From Chloroflexota bacterium (GTDB lineage Bacteria > Chloroflexota > Anaerolineae > Anaerolineales > UBA11579): a stretch of DNA of 42,810 nucleotides. Every line of letters begins with the position of its first letter. Position 1 is the stretch's first letter. The position numbers were made by a program, and so were the translations under genes. Shown in pieces: positions 40,711-42,810 of this stretch. The notes beneath the pieces were generated by a model. The model worked only from the letters and a program-made list of their open reading frames with translations, was not told the origin of the DNA and ran no database searches. The stretch lies in NCBI GenBank assembly GCA_019456165.1, contig VRUJ01000038.1:1-42810 (forward strand), written 5' to 3'.

Positions 40711-41583
40711 ATGCAGACCATTGCAACATTTTCCATCGTCGCGTATGACCCTGATAAACAAGAATGGGGTGTTGCTGTACAATCGAAATTCTTGGGTGTT
40801 GGGGCTTTCGTCTGCTTTGCCAGAGCTGGAGCAGGCGCGGTAGCCACCCAAGCCCAAGCAAACATGGCATATGGAACTGAAGGTTTGGTACACATGCAAG
40901 CAGGCATGCCAGCGGAAGAAACCATTCACACACTTACCGCAGCGGATGAGCAGCGCGCTGTGCGCCAGGTTGGCATGGTGGATAAAACAGGCAACTCAGC
41001 CTCCTTCACTGGAGAAGAATGTCATGAATGGGCCGGGCATCTCATCGGTGAGGGCTTCACCTGCCAGGGAAATATCCTTATCCCCGGTACTATCGAAGCC
41101 ATCGCAGCCGGTTTTGAACAGGCTCGCAAGGGCGATGGTGAATTATCAGACTGGTTGGTGGAAGCGCTTTCTGCCGGGCAGGAAGCTGGAGGGGATAAAC
41201 GCGGCAGACAGGCCGCGGCAGTGCTCGTTGTGCGCGAAAATGGCGGTTATGGAGGTAACAATGACCGCTATATGGACCTGCGCGTGGATGACGACCCATA
41301 CCCGATTAAAAAATTAAGATCTCTCGTGGATACCCACCATCTCTTTTTTGGAGCAGCTAACCCAGAAGATATTGTACCTTTGAATGAGGTTGCTGCCGAT
41401 ATACAAGAGCTTCTAAAACGCACCGGCCATTACGACGGCTCTTTATCAGGCGTTTTTGATGAGCCTACGCGAAAAAGCTTGAAAACCTTGGTTGGGGTTG
41501 AGAATCTCGAAGAACGCTGGACAGGAGAGGGAGATGCAATAGATAGTAAAGTATTAGATTTTTTGCACAACAAGTTCGAATGA
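40711..41583 (+). CDS. DUF1028 protein with C-terminal peptidoglycan-binding-like domain
   Basis: This 290-residue protein has an N-terminal DUF1028 domain (TIATFSIVAYDPDKQEWGVA, AVATQAQANMAYG, GRQAAAVLVVRENGGYGG). It resembles Ntn-hydrolases, where the residue after the initiator Met often matters; here Thr3 (MQT) is a candidate nucleophile only if processing occurs. The C-terminal part (about 220-290, IQELLKRTGHYDGSLSGVFD) resembles the putative peptidoglycan-binding fold. No signal peptide is present. Its biochemical role is not established. AAGGAG precedes the ATG by 6 bases, and a clear promoter lies upstream. Confidence 0.85.
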   Translation: MQTIATFSIVAYDPDKQEWGVAVQSKFLGVGAFVCFARAGAGAVATQAQANMAYGTEGLVHMQAGMPAEETIHTLTAADEQRAVRQVGMVDKTGNSASFTGEECHEWAGHLIGEGFTCQGNILIPGTIEAIAAGFEQARKGDGELSDWLVEALSAGQEAGGDKRGRQAAAVLVVRENGGYGGNNDRYMDLRVDDDPYPIKKLRSLVDTHHLFFGAANPEDIVPLNEVAADIQELLKRTGHYDGSLSGVFDEPTRKSLKTLVGVENLEERWTGEGDAIDSKVLDFLHNKFE

Positions 41584-41626
41584 TGGTATCTCATGCAAAT
41601 TCAAGTACATTCCGAGAGATGGTTAG

Positions 41627-42001
41627 ATGCAGAAAAATAGATTTACCTTATTTGGTGTTCTAATCGGCTTCGCGCTCTTGGGTGCAAGCTGTGGGTCTGC
41701 ACCTGTGGTCATCGAAACTCAGGCTGAATTTAGTGGTCTCATCCGTGAAATTCAACCAAACCCAATAGAAGGCTTCCAGGGTTGGATAACTGTAGAATCA
41801 CCTTCATCTGAGGGCGCAGCAACTTACAAAGTAACAATTAACGACGAAACCAATATATTCAAATTGAATTCCGGCCGCCACGAATTCATGAACTTTGGGA
41901 CCCTCGAAGTCAACCAACAAGTAGTACTTTGGTTCACACTGCTAAATCTGGATGCAATCCCAGTCGAAGCGGTTGCGGAACAAGTAGTCATCCTACCCTA
42001 A
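41627..42001 (+). CDS. Small lipoprotein of unknown function
   Basis: This 124-residue protein has a signal peptide (basic KNR start, hydrophobic core) and a likely lipobox ending GASC, followed by a beta-rich domain of about 95 residues (FSGLIREIQPNPIEGFQGW, VTINDETNIFKLNSG) resembling small OB-like or DUF3221-type secreted domains. I cannot assign a function. GAGAGA lies before the ATG. It is 43 bases downstream of the DUF1028 gene and could share its transcript. Confidence 0.7.
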   Translation: MQKNRFTLFGVLIGFALLGASCGSAPVVIETQAEFSGLIREIQPNPIEGFQGWITVESPSSEGAATYKVTINDETNIFKLNSGRHEFMNFGTLEVNQQVVLWFTLLNLDAIPVEAVAEQVVILP

Positions 42002-42055
42002 TTTATTTTACTGGAACATTCGATAATATTCATTTCTCACACAAAGGAGTAAATA

Positions 42056-42547
42056 ATGCGAAATCTAACAATTAAACCCAAGATAATGTCTACAAAGTTC
42101 AACAAGATCTTAGTCGCCGCGATATTAATTACTTTATTATTTGGGGCATTAAGCGCTTGCACCATTTCGAATTCCGAAGATTTGAAGACTGAAGAATTGA
42201 ATACCGAAGAATTGATAGATACAAGCTGGCAATTAGATACAATGAATGGAAATTCCCCAGTTCCAGACTCCACACTAACTATCGAATTCACTGAAGACAA
42301 GGTTTCTGGCAACATGGGATGTAACAATTATGAAAGCAGCTACCAGACCGATGGGGATAACTTGGATATTTCTGAAGTTACTATAGAGGTGATGCCTTGT
42401 GTCGGATTGAGTAGCGAAGAGATTATCGGCCAAGAAGGAGCTTTCAAACGTGCAATTGAATCCACGGATAGTTATGAGATTTCCGGAGACCAATTAATTA
42501 TATATGATGCCTCCGGAGCACAAATTCTCGTATTTAGCAGACAATAA
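42056..42547 (+). CDS. META-domain lipoprotein (HslJ-like)
   Basis: This 163-residue protein has a signal peptide with a lipobox ending LSAC, a short acidic linker with a repeated TEEL, and a META domain. The domain is recognised by LIDTSWQLDTMNGN, the GNMGCNNYESSYQTDG core and CVGLSSEEIIGQEGAFKRAI. Two cysteines (GCNNY and MPCVG) are in the usual places of the family and may form a disulfide. META/HslJ proteins are stress-linked envelope proteins whose molecular role is unclear. AAGGAG precedes the ATG at 42056. An upstream charged segment (MRNLTIKPKIMSTKFNK) makes a long n-region; the internal ATG at residue 11 is an alternative start. Confidence 0.82.
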   Translation: MRNLTIKPKIMSTKFNKILVAAILITLLFGALSACTISNSEDLKTEELNTEELIDTSWQLDTMNGNSPVPDSTLTIEFTEDKVSGNMGCNNYESSYQTDGDNLDISEVTIEVMPCVGLSSEEIIGQEGAFKRAIESTDSYEISGDQLIIYDASGAQILVFSRQ

Positions 42548-42810
42548 GATTAATTCTCAGACAGGACGGAAAAGATTTGAAGATTTGCTGTTAGATCATT
42601 CTTCAATATTTTCCTGAAAGAGCTTTGCAGCACAAAGTGGGGAAAATTATTTGTTTAACCTAAAGCGCAACCTAAGTAATTTTCAGAAAAGAGGTGCTAC
42701 AAATGAACATGTTAGGGATTCTTCGCTGCGCCGATCAAACTGGCGCGCTCCATTAGACTATGGTAAGTCGAACAAGAGTTGAATAAGTCTATGGCTCGCT
42801 AAAAGGATCA
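42548..42810. other. Terminal intergenic region
   Basis: No gene is clear. A 17-codon frame (42703-42756, MNMLGILRC start) follows GAGGTG at a 7-base distance and could be a fragment or leader, but nothing supports it. No terminator hairpin with a T tract was found after the META lipoprotein gene. Confidence 0.3.

Noticed and set aside
42703..42756. 17-codon ORF near the window end
   Set aside because: It has a Shine-Dalgarno-like GAGGTG but is too short and without similarity; reported only as part of the terminal region.
1..42810. tRNA, rRNA, CRISPR, IS or phage elements
   Set aside because: Both strands were scanned by eye for tRNA T-arm motifs, regular direct repeats with spacers, and transposase or integrase motifs; none was found. 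This was not a computed search.

Overview
The window looks like a chromosomal segment of a Chloroflexota bacterium, most likely an Anaerolineae-type lineage. This is inferred from gene content; no 16S or other decisive marker is present. Pointers are the many anchored or lipidated proteins with Thr/Pro linkers, an archaeal-style HMG-CoA synthase plus DUF35 plus thiolase-like plus HMG-CoA reductase operon, an F420-type (Ddn-family) oxidoreductase, a RodZ-like protein, and no trace of an outer-membrane or LPS system. I found no tRNA, rRNA, CRISPR array, insertion sequence or phage gene. Several near-consensus sigma70-type promoters (TTGACA/TATAAT, 17-bp spacing) and intrinsic terminators can be read directly.

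Layout. 1-3.9 kb (+): an anchored TPR-like protein, a CopD-family membrane protein, a small membrane protein and the lipid II flippase MurJ. 4.0-10.7 kb (-): a complete BMP-type nucleoside ABC importer (binding lipoprotein, double-NBD ATPase, two permeases) with a strong hairpin between the binding protein and the ATPase, preceded by a second divergent BMP-like lipoprotein. 11-14 kb (+): a DUF389 membrane protein fused to an SH3-like domain, then a secreted LRR protein with seven Ca-binding-type repeats behind a strong promoter. 14.1-20.3 kb (+): ribosomal protein L9, a RodZ-like protein with two HTH domains, RimO, a HAL2-type bisphosphate nucleotidase and a GT-C glycosyltransferase. 20.3-26.9 kb: a C39-like peptidase (-), an F420-type oxidoreductase (+), then a minus-strand rho - LysM/M23 peptidase - methyltransferase cluster, a NUDIX hydrolase and a LysM lipoprotein. 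27.5-31 kb (+): a Wzx-type flippase, a VTT/DedA-like protein and an alpha/beta hydrolase. 31-35.1 kb (-): the early mevalonate operon. 35.3-40.5 kb (+): a SpoU/TrmH RNA methyltransferase and a DUF4129 - membrane protein - MoxR - DUF58 operon ending in a broken membrane-protein gene. 40.7-42.8 kb (+): a DUF1028 protein and two small lipoproteins.

The most striking observation is the methyltransferase at 22214-22933 (-). Its reading frame is interrupted only by two adjacent in-frame UGA codons and then continues with good family similarity. Seventeen bases after the second UGA lies a perfect hairpin whose GGUUC loop region resembles a bacterial SECIS element. It is a candidate selenoprotein with tandem selenocysteine; a nonsense pseudogene is the alternative. 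Second is the thiolase-fold protein of the mevalonate operon: all three canonical catalytic residues appear replaced (Cys to Gly, His to Tyr, His to Asn), so it may not be a thiolase. Other points of note are the broken gene at 40033-40538 with a 9-G run at the frameshift, genes that start 12-25 bases after intrinsic terminators, and a possible leaderless gene at 153.
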